DNA of 13,365 nt from Acidobacteriota bacterium. GTDB taxonomy: Bacteria > Acidobacteriota > Blastocatellia > Pyrinomonadales > Pyrinomonadaceae. Numbering within the stretch: the stretch's first letter is position 1; each line of letters starts with the position of its first letter. The stretch covers positions 1 through 13,365 of the forward strand of contig JADYZI010000012.1 in the NCBI GenBank assembly GCA_020853255.1, given 5' to 3'. Below, in pieces: positions 6,958 to 13,365 of this stretch. The translations under genes and the position numbers were made by a program. The notes below the pieces were generated by a model, which was not told the origin of the DNA, made no database searches, and worked only from the letters and a program-made list of their open reading frames with translations.

Positions 6958-9291
6958 ATGAACGGAACAGCCACCACGCCAGAACTCATCGCGCAGCATA
7001 ATCTCACGCCTGAAGAATACGAGAAGATCAAACAGATATTGGGCCGCGAGCCGAATTTGACAGAGCTCGGCATTTTCAGCGTGATGTGGTCGGAGCATTG
7101 TTCGTATAAATCGTCTCGTGTTCATTTAAAAAGGCTGCCGACGACCGGCCCGCGGGTGATAGTGCCGCCGGGCGAGAACGCGGGCGTGGTTGATATCGGC
7201 GATGATTGGTGCGTTGCCTTTAAGGTCGAATCGCACAATCATCCAAGTTTTATCGAGCCGTTTCAGGGTGCCGCGACTGGTGTCGGCGGAATCCTGCGCG
7301 ATGTTTTCACGATGGGTGCCCGGCCGGTCGCCGCGATGAACTCACTGCGTTTTGGCCCCATAAGTCCGACAAACTTTGGTTTGTCGGACCCGGCAAAGTC
7401 AGGAGAAGCGGGAAACTCAAGTTTGTCGGAAACGATCAACCGTAACCGCGCTATTCTTCGAGGCTGTGTCGAGGGCATCGGGCATTACGGAAACTGTTTC
7501 GGTGTGCCGACGGTCGGCGGCGAGGTTGTGTTTGATGAATCGTACAGCCTCAACCCGTTGGTAAACGCATTTGCGCTTGGTGTTGTCAGAAAAGACCAGA
7601 TCTTTTTCGGAAAGGCGGAAGGGGTCGGGAATCCTGTGCTCTACGTCGGTGCAAAAACCGGCCGTGACGGCATTCATGGTGCGACGATGGCGTCGGCTGA
7701 ATTTGACGAGGACGCGCTTGAGAAGCGTCCGACGGTTCAGGTGGGCGATCCTTTCCTTGAAAAGCTTTTGCTCGAGGCGTGCCTCGAGGCTATGCGTAGC
7801 GGTGCTATCGCGGGCATTCAAGATATGGGTGCGGCCGGGCTGACCTCATCTTCGGTCGAGATGGCGGCGCGCGCCGGAACCGGCCTCGACCTTGACCTTA
7901 CTCTTGTTCCGCAGCGTGAGACCGGCATGACGGCTTATGAGATGATGCTTTCGGAATCGCAGGAGCGCATGCTGATCGTTGCACGACAAGGCCGCGAAAA
8001 AGAGTTGGTCGAGATCTTTAACAAATGGGACCTCGATGCCGTGGTGATCGGGAAAGTGGTCGAGGGCGACCGTCTCCGCATCACGCACAACGGCACACTC
8101 GAAGCAGACCTGCCCGTTCTTGCGCTGACCGATGAAGCCCCAAAATATCAAAGACCAATGTCAGAACCACCTGCGTTAGCGGGTGGGTTCTTATCATCGA
8201 CCGGCGAAAAGAACCCACCCGCTGACGCAGATGGTACTGACTTGGCTGCGGCATTGAAGCAACTGTTGGCCGCGCCGAATATTTGTTCGAAGCATTGGGT
8301 TTACGAGCAATATGATTCGATGGTGCGAACCAATACGGCCGTTTTGCCGGGTTCCGACGCGGCGGTGATCCGTGTAAAGGAGACGCGCCGCGCGATAGCG
8401 ATGTGCCTGGACGGCCCGGGCCGGTATGTCGCGGTCAATGCAAGGGAAGGGGCAAAACTGGCGGTTGCCGAGGCTGCGCGAAATGTGGCCTGTGTCGGTG
8501 CCAAGCCGATCGCTGTAACGAATTGCCTGAATTTTGCTTCGCCCGAACGGCCGGAAGTAATGCGTTCGTTCTCGGATGTTATCGACGGCATGGCCGAGGC
8601 GTGCAATGTCTTTGAAACACCGGTTGTTTCTGGCAACGTATCTTTCTATAACGAGACCGAAGGCCGCGGCATTTTGCCGACGCCGACTATCGGGATGGTC
8701 GGCCTTATCGACGACACGCGAAAGATAATCACTCAGGGATTTAAGAACGAAGGCGATGTCATCGCAATTTTGGGAACGACGAAAGACGATCTTTCCGTCA
8801 GCGAGTACGCCCAAACAGTGCTGGGCCTATCGACCGAAGAATTGATCGAAAACGGCCGCGTTCCGCAGATCGATCTTGCACTTGAAAAACAGGTCCAGGA
8901 CACGCTGCTCAAATTGGCGGACGAGATGCTTGTTCACTCGGCTCATGATTGTTCAGACGGCGGTTTGGCGGTCGCTTTGGCTGAATCATGTTTCTCGTCG
9001 CTCGGCCGCGACGCCATCGGCGCCGAGATCGACCTTAAATCGAACGGGCTCTCACCAGAAGCCCTTTTGTTCAGTGAAACGCCGTCACGCATAGTTGTTA
9101 GCTTTGCTCCGGAGAATCGAGCTAGGGTAAAGGAGTTGGTCGGGGCGTGTCCGTTCGCGATCATCGGCTCAGTCACAAAAGAAGTGCTTCGGGTCGAGAT
9201 AGACGGCAGCAAAGCGACCTCAACTCTCGTCTCTGAACTCGAAGGTATCTGGGAGTCTGCTCTCGCCACTCGTCTCTCGGATCGTAACTGA
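6958..9291 (+). CDS. purL: Phosphoribosylformylglycinamidine synthase subunit PurL
   Basis: PurL is the ATP-dependent amidotransferase subunit that converts FGAR to FGAM in de novo purine synthesis. It works with glutaminase PurQ and small subunit PurS, neither of which is in this window. The 777-residue product carries the small-type PurL layout: [19 protein letters not shown] near 37-54, KVESHNHPS at 89-97, [16 protein letters not shown] at 110-125, [14 protein letters not shown] at 177-190, and the second AIR-synthase-like half with [17 protein letters not shown]. The product ends in ELEGIW and so is complete. It is somewhat longer than usual because of two stretches made of palindromic repeat DNA read in frame: residues about 135-158 and 401-428 (described separately). 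Both lie in linkers between conserved blocks, so activity is probably kept. The ATG at 6958 follows a good promoter and a GGGAAG site. The gene 3' end is partly repeated downstream. Confidence 0.97.
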   Translation: MNGTATTPELIAQHNLTPEEYEKIKQILGREPNLTELGIFSVMWSEHCSYKSSRVHLKRLPTTGPRVIVPPGENAGVVDIGDDWCVAFKVESHNHPSFIEPFQGAATGVGGILRDVFTMGARPVAAMNSLRFGPISPTNFGLSDPAKSGEAGNSSLSETINRNRAILRGCVEGIGHYGNCFGVPTVGGEVVFDESYSLNPLVNAFALGVVRKDQIFFGKAEGVGNPVLYVGAKTGRDGIHGATMASAEFDEDALEKRPTVQVGDPFLEKLLLEACLEAMRSGAIAGIQDMGAAGLTSSSVEMAARAGTGLDLDLTLVPQRETGMTAYEMMLSESQERMLIVARQGREKELVEIFNKWDLDAVVIGKVVEGDRLRITHNGTLEADLPVLALTDEAPKYQRPMSEPPALAGGFLSSTGEKNPPADADGTDLAAALKQLLAAPNICSKHWVYEQYDSMVRTNTAVLPGSDAAVIRVKETRRAIAMCLDGPGRYVAVNAREGAKLAVAEAARNVACVGAKPIAVTNCLNFASPERPEVMRSFSDVIDGMAEACNVFETPVVSGNVSFYNETEGRGILPTPTIGMVGLIDDTRKIITQGFKNEGDVIAILGTTKDDLSVSEYAQTVLGLSTEELIENGRVPQIDLALEKQVQDTLLKLADEMLVHSAHDCSDGGLAVALAESCFSSLGRDAIGAEIDLKSNGLSPEALLFSETPSRIVVSFAPENRARVKELVGACPFAIIGSVTKEVLRVEIDGSKATSTLVSELEGIWESALATRLSDRN
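7364..7430. repeat. Palindromic repeat element read in frame inside purL (first site)
   Basis: A perfect 11-bp inverted repeat lies at 7364-7374 (GTCCGACAAAC) and 7379-7389 (GTTTGTCGGAC) with a 4-base loop. GTTTGTCGGA recurs as a direct copy at 7421-7430. The protein here (about residues 135-158) falls between the conserved MNSLRFGP and [20 protein letters not shown], where most PurL proteins I know have about 20 fewer residues. The extra length corresponds to the 67-69 bases of the element, consistent with an in-frame insertion. Exact target boundaries cannot be fixed without an uninterrupted relative. Confidence 0.7.
8160..8241. repeat. Large palindromic repeat element read in frame inside purL (second site)
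   Basis: Arms at 8160-8192 and 8209-8241 are reverse complements at 30 of 33 positions, around a 16-base loop (8193-8208). Both arms are read through by purL: the left arm gives [10 protein letters not shown] and the right arm gives [10 protein letters not shown], so the two strands of one palindrome encode similar Pro/Ala/Gly-rich peptides. It sits in the variable linker between [10 protein letters not shown] and the conserved [19 protein letters not shown] related half element occurs in hemW at 11064-11091. Confidence 0.8.
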
Positions 9292-9309
9292 TGAACTGGC
9301 GTCGTAGTT

Positions 9310-9314
9310 GGAGG
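9310..9314 (+). promoter_or_regulatory. Ribosome binding site deciding the start of the orphan ORF
   Basis: GGAGG at 9310-9314 lies 5 bases before the ATG at 9320. It overlaps a possible TTG start at 9308, which therefore cannot use it, so 9320 is the preferred start. Confidence 0.6.
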
Positions 9315-9319
9315 CAAAA

Positions 9320-9955
9320 ATGGGAATTCTGAAGCGACTGTTTGGTGTTAAGACCGAATCGCCAGAACTTGAGTTTTCTGAAGCTGGCGAATCTCTCGAC
9401 CGGGAACGAATTGGTCAGATGCTGGAGCGATCTCCGTCGTTCTCTTTTGTTGCGATACCCGGGGATGTTGCTTCAAAAATTCCCGCGTTTCTTTTGACTT
9501 CCCGATACGAAGTTCTCCGCACAGCTGGTTACAGCGGCCTGTTTAGAGACCTTTATGCAACAATTGGGTATCCTTCAGGTACCAACAACTCAATCGTTCA
9601 AAAGGCGTGGTTCATGGCAGCTGGTCACACAATCCTGCTTGATCCGGAAATGGTTTTAGTCACGCATACGACCAGTCTATCGGACATGGCTGCGACGGCT
9701 CAGGGCACAGTTAAAGTAGCCATTTGGGAGCGGGTTTCGGAATCGGTCGCCCTTGTTGAGGTTGGGTCGCAAGGCATAGTGCGACAAAGTTGGTACTGCG
9801 AAGGTGAGCCGTCGGATGAAGCGATCAATGCTCACTCTGAGATCGTTGCGCGGCCCGACAGCGAAGGGCTAATACTGGCTCTTGCAGGCTACGGCTTATC
9901 GCAAGAGGCAATCTTCGGTCATGTCGACGCTACCGTTGTTGAACTTCAAGAGTAG
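9320..9955 (+). CDS. Protein of unknown function between purL and the purL 3' remnant
   Basis: I do not recognise this 211-residue protein. It begins MGILKRLFGV, a short amphipathic and basic N-terminus seen in several unrelated soluble bacterial proteins. The rest appears to be a mixed alpha/beta soluble protein with no signal peptide, transmembrane segment, Cys cluster or nucleotide-binding loop. Notable stretches are RYEVLRTAGYSGLFRDLYAT (near 71-90), KAWFMAAGHTILLDPEMVLV (near 102-121) and VALVEVGSQGIVRQSWYCEG, which look like beta-rich core segments. It starts 28 bases after the purL stop and is followed about 65 bases later by the purL 3' remnant, so it may be co-transcribed with purL. 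Base composition looks a little less GC-rich than purL (one sampled 60-base line is 50% GC). It may be cargo of an insertion, but nothing in the protein marks it as mobile. That it is a genuine gene rests on the ribosome binding site and the long, codon-like frame. Confidence 0.7.
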   Translation: MGILKRLFGVKTESPELEFSEAGESLDRERIGQMLERSPSFSFVAIPGDVASKIPAFLLTSRYEVLRTAGYSGLFRDLYATIGYPSGTNNSIVQKAWFMAAGHTILLDPEMVLVTHTTSLSDMAATAQGTVKVAIWERVSESVALVEVGSQGIVRQSWYCEGEPSDEAINAHSEIVARPDSEGLILALAGYGLSQEAIFGHVDATVVELQE

Positions 9956-10021
9956 TTCTGAATTTTCCGAAACTGTTCCCCGCGAGAGGACTGTTTCTCT
10001 CTGAACTACCTGAAAACAAAC

Positions 10022-10261
10022 CGACTCTCCGCACAGGCATTGCTTTTCGGTGAATCGCCTTCGCGAGTTGTTATCACCTTTGCACCTGAGGATCTTGAAA
10101 AGATCCGACAGGCAGTGGGCGATTGCCCGTTCGAAGTTGTCGGAACGGTCGGAAACGATATGCTGAAGATAGCGATCGACGGAGAGGATGCGGTCTCACA
10201 GTCTGTGATGGAACTGGAAGGGATCTGGGAAACTTCACTTGAAAAAAGGCTTTCCGCCTGA
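10022..10261 (+). pseudogene. Diverged 3'-terminal fragment of a second purL
   Basis: The frame from about LSAQALLFGESPSRV to ELEGIWETSLEKRLSA and TGA at 10261 aligns end to end with the last ~75 residues of the intact PurL ([18 protein letters not shown] to [18 protein letters not shown]). By eye 38 of 73 aligned residues are identical, and many others are conservative swaps. It lacks all catalytic regions and cannot function alone. A frame could start at TTG 10040, but no ribosome binding site is seen and homology begins upstream of it, so it is best read as the tail of a lost gene. Differences are protein-like rather than random, meaning the copy was under selection for long after it split from the neighbouring purL. 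Its stop is one base from the convergent methyltransferase stop. Confidence 0.8.
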
Positions 10262-10262
10262 G

Positions 10263-10865
10263 TTATCCGCGGAATGTTGGTATCAATCCCGGCACTTTTG
10301 CCTTCCAGCGTTCAAACTCCTGGCCAAACGCATCGCTTAACAGCCTTTCTTCAAATCGCGTGCGGATGTACGTTCCGATCAGAAAGACCGCGACCGCTGG
10401 TACAAGTACGAACCAATAGCTTAGAACGATACCGGTCGCGATCAGCTTTCCGAGCATTGCGGTGTAGATCGGGTGACGGACAAGGCTATATGGGCCCGAT
10501 GTGATCAGGTTGTGGCCCTCGACCAGCCTTGCCTGCAGGCTCCATTGTTTGCCGAGTTCGCGAATTGCGGACATTGTCAGAACGATACAACTGATCGACA
10601 ACGCCATCGCCGCAAGTTGGGCCACGATATTCAGCCAATAATATTCGCCCGTAAACGACGAGAACAACGGTTGCCGCTGCAGGGCCCAGACGAACGCGTA
10701 ACTAATGCCCTGCAGCCCGAGGCCGAGCCACGATTTCGGGGCCTTTACGGCATCGGGGGCCTTCTCGGGCTTCTTCTTAAAGATGAACAGCCCCGCGAAA
10801 ATGAACCAGCAAACAATAACGATCGTGAACGCGGCAGCGGTCACATAGTAAGATATCTGTTCCAT
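10263..10865 (-). CDS. Membrane methyltransferase of the isoprenylcysteine/phospholipid methyltransferase type
   Basis: This 200-residue integral membrane protein has about five hydrophobic helices (roughly 7-30, 50-66, 78-98, 135-150, 152-167). The C-terminal half has the ICMT/PEMT SAM-binding signature: LITSGPYSLVRHPIYTAMLG at 120-139 and, after the last helix, RTRFEERLLSDAFGQEFERW at 168-187. This fold methylates small or lipid substrates at the membrane in bacteria; the substrate here is not evident. ATG 10865 is the only sensible start, since the next Met is at residue 87, but no Shine-Dalgarno sequence is visible. A weak promoter may lie within the hemW 5' end (TTGACT at 10926-10921, 17-base gap). 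Start codons of this gene and hemW are 11 bases apart and divergent, and its stop nearly touches the purL remnant. Confidence 0.85.
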   Translation of the reverse strand: MEQISYYVTAAAFTIVIVCWFIFAGLFIFKKKPEKAPDAVKAPKSWLGLGLQGISYAFVWALQRQPLFSSFTGEYYWLNIVAQLAAMALSISCIVLTMSAIRELGKQWSLQARLVEGHNLITSGPYSLVRHPIYTAMLGKLIATGIVLSYWFVLVPAVAVFLIGTYIRTRFEERLLSDAFGQEFERWKAKVPGLIPTFRG

Positions 10866-10876
10866 CGCTGATATCG

Positions 10877-12058
10877 ATGATTACGTTGTCAGAAAGAAGA
10901 ATGTTCACGGAAGCATCAAAAGTCAACCAGAGCTCATCCGCTGGAGTTTATCTTCACATCCCGTTTTGCAAGTCGCGGTGTTCCTACTGCGATTTTGCGA
11001 CCGATGTATTTCGCGATCAGGCTTCGGTCCAGCGTTACGTCGATGCGTTGTGCCACGACATCCTGTCAGAACCGCCTGCGTCAGCGGACGGCGAGGTTGA
11101 CACGATCTATTTCGGCGGCGGCACGCCATCGCTTTTGGATCCGAAGCAAGCCGCACAGGTTATCGACGCCGTGCGAAACCGGTTCGCCATTTCGCGTGAC
11201 GCCGAGATCACGATGGAGATGAACCCGGCAACGGTTTCGGCGGGATCGCTGGCTGGCTATCGCGAACTCGGTGTCAACCGTGCAAGTTTTGGCGTGCAAA
11301 CCTTTAACGACCGCGATCTTAAGCTGCTTGCCCGCGGGCACGATGCAAATGATGCAAGGCAGACGTTCAAATTACTTCGCGATGCCGGTTTTACGAACAT
11401 CAGCTTTGACCTGATCGCCGGATTGCCGGGACAGACGCTTGAGGATTGGGAGCGGAATTTGGACGAAGCTCTTGCAATGGGGCCTGAGCACTTGTCGCTG
11501 TATCTGCTCGAAGTGCATCAAGGCACGCCGTTGGCAGAGCAGTTAAGGTCAGGCCGGCGGCCGATGCCGGATGAGGATGCCGCGGCCGCGATGTACGAGT
11601 TGCTGCTTGATCGAACGGCGTCGGCTGGTTTGCTGCAATACGAAATATCAAATTTTGCCCGGCCCGGTTTTGAATCGCGGCACAACACAAAATATTGGGG
11701 GCTCGATCCCGTTTACGGCTTTGGGGTCTCGGCACATTCCTTTGACGGCGTGAACCGTTACTGGAACGAACGCGACACGGCTGCCTACGTTAAACGCATC
11801 GAGGAAAAGTCGTCGGCAATGGCCGGACGCGAGGCTATCGATGCGGCATCCGAGTTCGTCTTTCTTGGTTTGCGGTTAGATCAGGGAATTGACCTGAACG
11901 AATATGAGCAGCGATTTGGAAGCGATCTATCCAGAACCCATGCTGCCGAGTTAGCACGACTCTATGAAAACGGCCTTGTGGAACTCGCCGCCGGTACGCT
12001 AAAACTCACGAGAAAGGGAATGCTGTTCTCAAATGAGGTGTTTGCGGAATTTGTCTGA
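10877..12058 (+). CDS. hemW: Radical SAM heme chaperone HemW (HemN-like)
   Basis: This 393-residue protein is a HemW-type radical SAM protein. GVYLHIPFCKSRCSYCDF carries the CxxxCxxC cluster ligands. The fourth position is CDF, not the CxC of true HemN coproporphyrinogen oxidases, which supports HemW, a heme-binding chaperone for respiratory enzymes. Further family blocks are DTIYFGGGTPSLL, ITMEMNPATVS, RASFGVQTFND, FDLIAGLPGQTLEDW, LSLYLLEVHQGTPL, LLQYEISNFARPG and HNTKYWGLDPVYGFGVSAHSF, then a C-terminal winged-helix-like region. The gene is complete. The start is uncertain: ATG 10877 has no ribosome binding site, while ATG 10901 follows a purine run (AGAAAGAAGA) and would place the first cluster Cys at residue 23. 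A half copy of the purL repeat element is read in frame at 11064-11091 as LSEPPASADG. No other heme gene is adjacent. Confidence 0.95.
   Translation: MITLSERRMFTEASKVNQSSSAGVYLHIPFCKSRCSYCDFATDVFRDQASVQRYVDALCHDILSEPPASADGEVDTIYFGGGTPSLLDPKQAAQVIDAVRNRFAISRDAEITMEMNPATVSAGSLAGYRELGVNRASFGVQTFNDRDLKLLARGHDANDARQTFKLLRDAGFTNISFDLIAGLPGQTLEDWERNLDEALAMGPEHLSLYLLEVHQGTPLAEQLRSGRRPMPDEDAAAAMYELLLDRTASAGLLQYEISNFARPGFESRHNTKYWGLDPVYGFGVSAHSFDGVNRYWNERDTAAYVKRIEEKSSAMAGREAIDAASEFVFLGLRLDQGIDLNEYEQRFGSDLSRTHAAELARLYENGLVELAAGTLKLTRKGMLFSNEVFAEFV
10898..10926 (-). promoter_or_regulatory. Weak candidate promoter for the membrane methyltransferase
   Basis: On the minus strand TTGACT (10926-10921) is followed after 17 bases by CATTCT (10903-10898), a poor -10. 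The position gives a leader of about 26 bases. It would lie inside the hemW coding region. Confidence 0.25.
11064..11091. repeat. Half copy of the purL palindromic element inside hemW
   Basis: These 28 bases match purL positions 8159-8186 at 24 positions, in the same reading phase. They encode SEPPASADG where purL has SEPPALAGG. No inverted second arm follows. It lies in the variable loop before DTIYFGGGTPS, where HemW proteins tolerate length change. Confidence 0.55.
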
Positions 12059-12126
12059 TCTTAGATAGCCGATTTTTTGGCAGAGTCTGTTGCTTCCCTT
12101 CAGCGAGCTAGATCCTGCTCTTCCGC

Positions 12127-12237
12127 AGCCTAGGGTTCCGCTCGTTTTATTCACTGCACCCTAGGCTTTATAAGTTTGTCGCCTTTGGCGATGTCTGAAT
12201 ATTGGTTCCGTTCGCGGTACTCGTTGCACCCTAGCCA
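12127..12237. repeat. Intergenic palindrome plus a degenerate direct repeat
   Basis: AGCCTAGGGT at 12127-12136 and ACCCTAGGCT at 12158-12167 form a perfect 10-bp inverted repeat around a 21-base loop. The segment 12134-12167 recurs 70 bases on at 12204-12237 with 25 of 34 positions matching (shared GGTTCCG and TGCACCCTAG). Between them is a small hairpin TCGCC-TTT-GGCGA (12179-12191). The spacer separates hemW from a convergent gene, so the stems could help end transcription from both sides, but no T-run follows them. Confidence 0.65.
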
Positions 12238-12271
12238 TTCAATCTACGTCGTGGTTGTCCGCAGAGATCGC

Positions 12272-13365
12272 TTACCCGATGCGCACGATCCTTCCTTCCA
12301 GTTTCGGGCTGATCGTCGAATCCGGAGCTGAACGGATGGCCTGCTCGAAAACGTCGGAATCCTTTGGCGCTTTGTCGGCCGGGGTTAGAACTTTGGCATT
12401 TTTGAACATCGTATAGCCGTCGCCGCCGCGCGAGACGAGGAAATCGGATGTCGCAAGCGTATAGTTCCTTGCCTCATCCAGCGGTTTGCCGCCGATCATA
12501 ATGTCCGAGACTCGCTGGCCGGGAAGTTTGCGGGTGTCGAACTTAAAGCTCATTCCCGAGATCTGCGGAAAGCGGCCGGGATCGCCGTCTTCGGCACTTC
12601 GGGCCACACTGTGTTCTAGGATGTCAGCGAGCAATTTGCCTGAAACCTCAACCTTCACGATCGGGTTGTTGAACGGCAGCATCGAAAGCACATCGCGCAT
12701 TGTCAAAAGGCCGGGGCTGTAAGTCAGGTCCGCCCGGATCGAGCCGCCGTTCACGAGAGCGACATCGGCGTCGGCGGCGTTGCGGTAAGCGTCAGCAATG
12801 AAGTTGCCGATATTGGTCTCTTTTGTCCGCACGGAATGCGAAAGAGCATCAAGTTCAACGGCGGTCGCACCGACCCTGACAGATAGTTTTTCAAGCAGGT
12901 CTTTATACTTAGCAAAGACCGGAGCGAATTCCGGCGCATCGGGAATCTCGTCAGTGACGGGGATTATCTGCCAATCCATGCTTTGCAGCCGACCGGTCTT
13001 TTTGTTTATGTAAAGATCAAAGCGGCCGACCTCGCGTGCGTCGGCCCACATCTTGAATATCGGCGTGCCGTTGGCCGACGATTGGAGCAGCGTGTGTTCG
13101 TGGCCGCCGAGTATCAGATCGAGATCGGCACAGCGCGCCAGCTTTTTGTCCTGGGCCATGAACATGTGCGTGAGGCCGATTATCACGTTTGCGCCGGCCC
13201 GTCGCATGCGGGGCACAAGCCGCTTTGCCACGGCGCAGTAATCGGTCACGTTCAGGCTTGCCTCCATCGACGATGTTTCTTTTGTTTCAGGCAAAAGCAG
13301 GCCGATAATGCCGATCTTTACGCCGCCGATCGAACGGATAATATACGGCGGAGTGTCCGCAAAGA
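12272..13365 (-). CDS. 5'-nucleotidase/UshA-family metallophosphatase, N-terminus beyond the right edge
   Basis: The visible 363 residues are the end of a two-domain 5'-nucleotidase (UshA/2',3'-cyclic phosphodiesterase type), which hydrolyses nucleotides, usually outside the cytoplasm, for salvage. The frame is open to the window edge: 23 further codons (FADTPPYIIRSIGGVKIGII and on) precede the TTG at 13294, so that TTG is not the true start. The metallophosphatase domain contributes VIIGLTHMF and the metal-binding LILGGHEHT, with Glu in place of the commoner Asp. The C-terminal substrate-binding domain has ETNIGNFIADAYR, ALVNGGSIRADL, FNNPIVKVEVSGKLL and the aromatic-containing SRGGDGYTMF. 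The first metal-ligand motifs (DxH, GNHE/D) and any signal peptide lie outside the window. It converges on hemW across a 213-base repeat-bearing spacer. Confidence 0.9.
   Translation of the reverse strand, partial: FADTPPYIIRSIGGVKIGIIGLLLPETKETSSMEASLNVTDYCAVAKRLVPRMRRAGANVIIGLTHMFMAQDKKLARCADLDLILGGHEHTLLQSSANGTPIFKMWADAREVGRFDLYINKKTGRLQSMDWQIIPVTDEIPDAPEFAPVFAKYKDLLEKLSVRVGATAVELDALSHSVRTKETNIGNFIADAYRNAADADVALVNGGSIRADLTYSPGLLTMRDVLSMLPFNNPIVKVEVSGKLLADILEHSVARSAEDGDPGRFPQISGMSFKFDTRKLPGQRVSDIMIGGKPLDEARNYTLATSDFLVSRGGDGYTMFKNAKVLTPADKAPKDSDVFEQAIRSAPDSTISPKLEGRIVRIG

Noticed and set aside
12059..12090. Rho-independent terminator after hemW (GCCGATTTTTTGGC)
   Set aside because: The stem is only 3 bp and the T-run is in the loop rather than after the stem.

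Overview
This looks like a chromosomal window from a moderately GC-rich bacterium. I lean towards Acidobacteriota, perhaps the Blastocatellia. The basis is a giant kinase/STAND-ATPase/TPR fusion, the overall gene style, and intergenic spacers packed with short palindromic repeats. That placement is inference: there is no rRNA or marker alignment to support it.

Layout. Positions 1-4465 are read leftward. They hold the start of a secreted or lipid-anchored protein that runs off the left edge (1-63), an exonuclease III (xth, 356-1129), the C-terminal relic of a VapC-like PIN toxin with a frameshift (about 1140-1371), and a 1030-residue Ser/Thr kinase fused to a STAND ATPase and four TPR repeats (1373-4465). 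A divergent promoter region follows. Reading rightward are two exported thioredoxin-fold proteins in tandem (4749-5354 and 5361-5987) and a DinB-like protein (6084-6584). A 373-base spacer (6585-6957) holds a large imperfect palindrome and other repeats, then comes purL (6958-9291). Next are an unrecognised 211-residue ORF (9320-9955) and a second, diverged copy of only the purL 3' end (about 10022-10261). A membrane methyltransferase of the ICMT/PEMT type (10263-10865) is read leftward and diverges from hemW (10877-12058). A repeat-bearing spacer (12059-12271) separates hemW from the C-terminal part of a 5'-nucleotidase/UshA-family protein that enters from the right edge (12272-13365, leftward).

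The genes are mostly housekeeping (purine synthesis, DNA repair, heme delivery, thiol redox, nucleotide salvage) and do not form one pathway. The most interesting signals are structural. (1) Palindromic repeat elements sit inside the purL reading frame at two places and stay in frame. A half copy of one of them sits in the same reading phase inside hemW. (2) The purL 3' end is duplicated and diverged, with an orphan gene between the two ends, which suggests past insertion, replacement or tandem-copy decay at the 3' end of purL. (3) A PIN-toxin relic lies between the kinase and xth. (4) Several families of intergenic palindromes and direct repeats are present. I see no tRNA, rRNA, CRISPR array, complete insertion sequence or phage gene.
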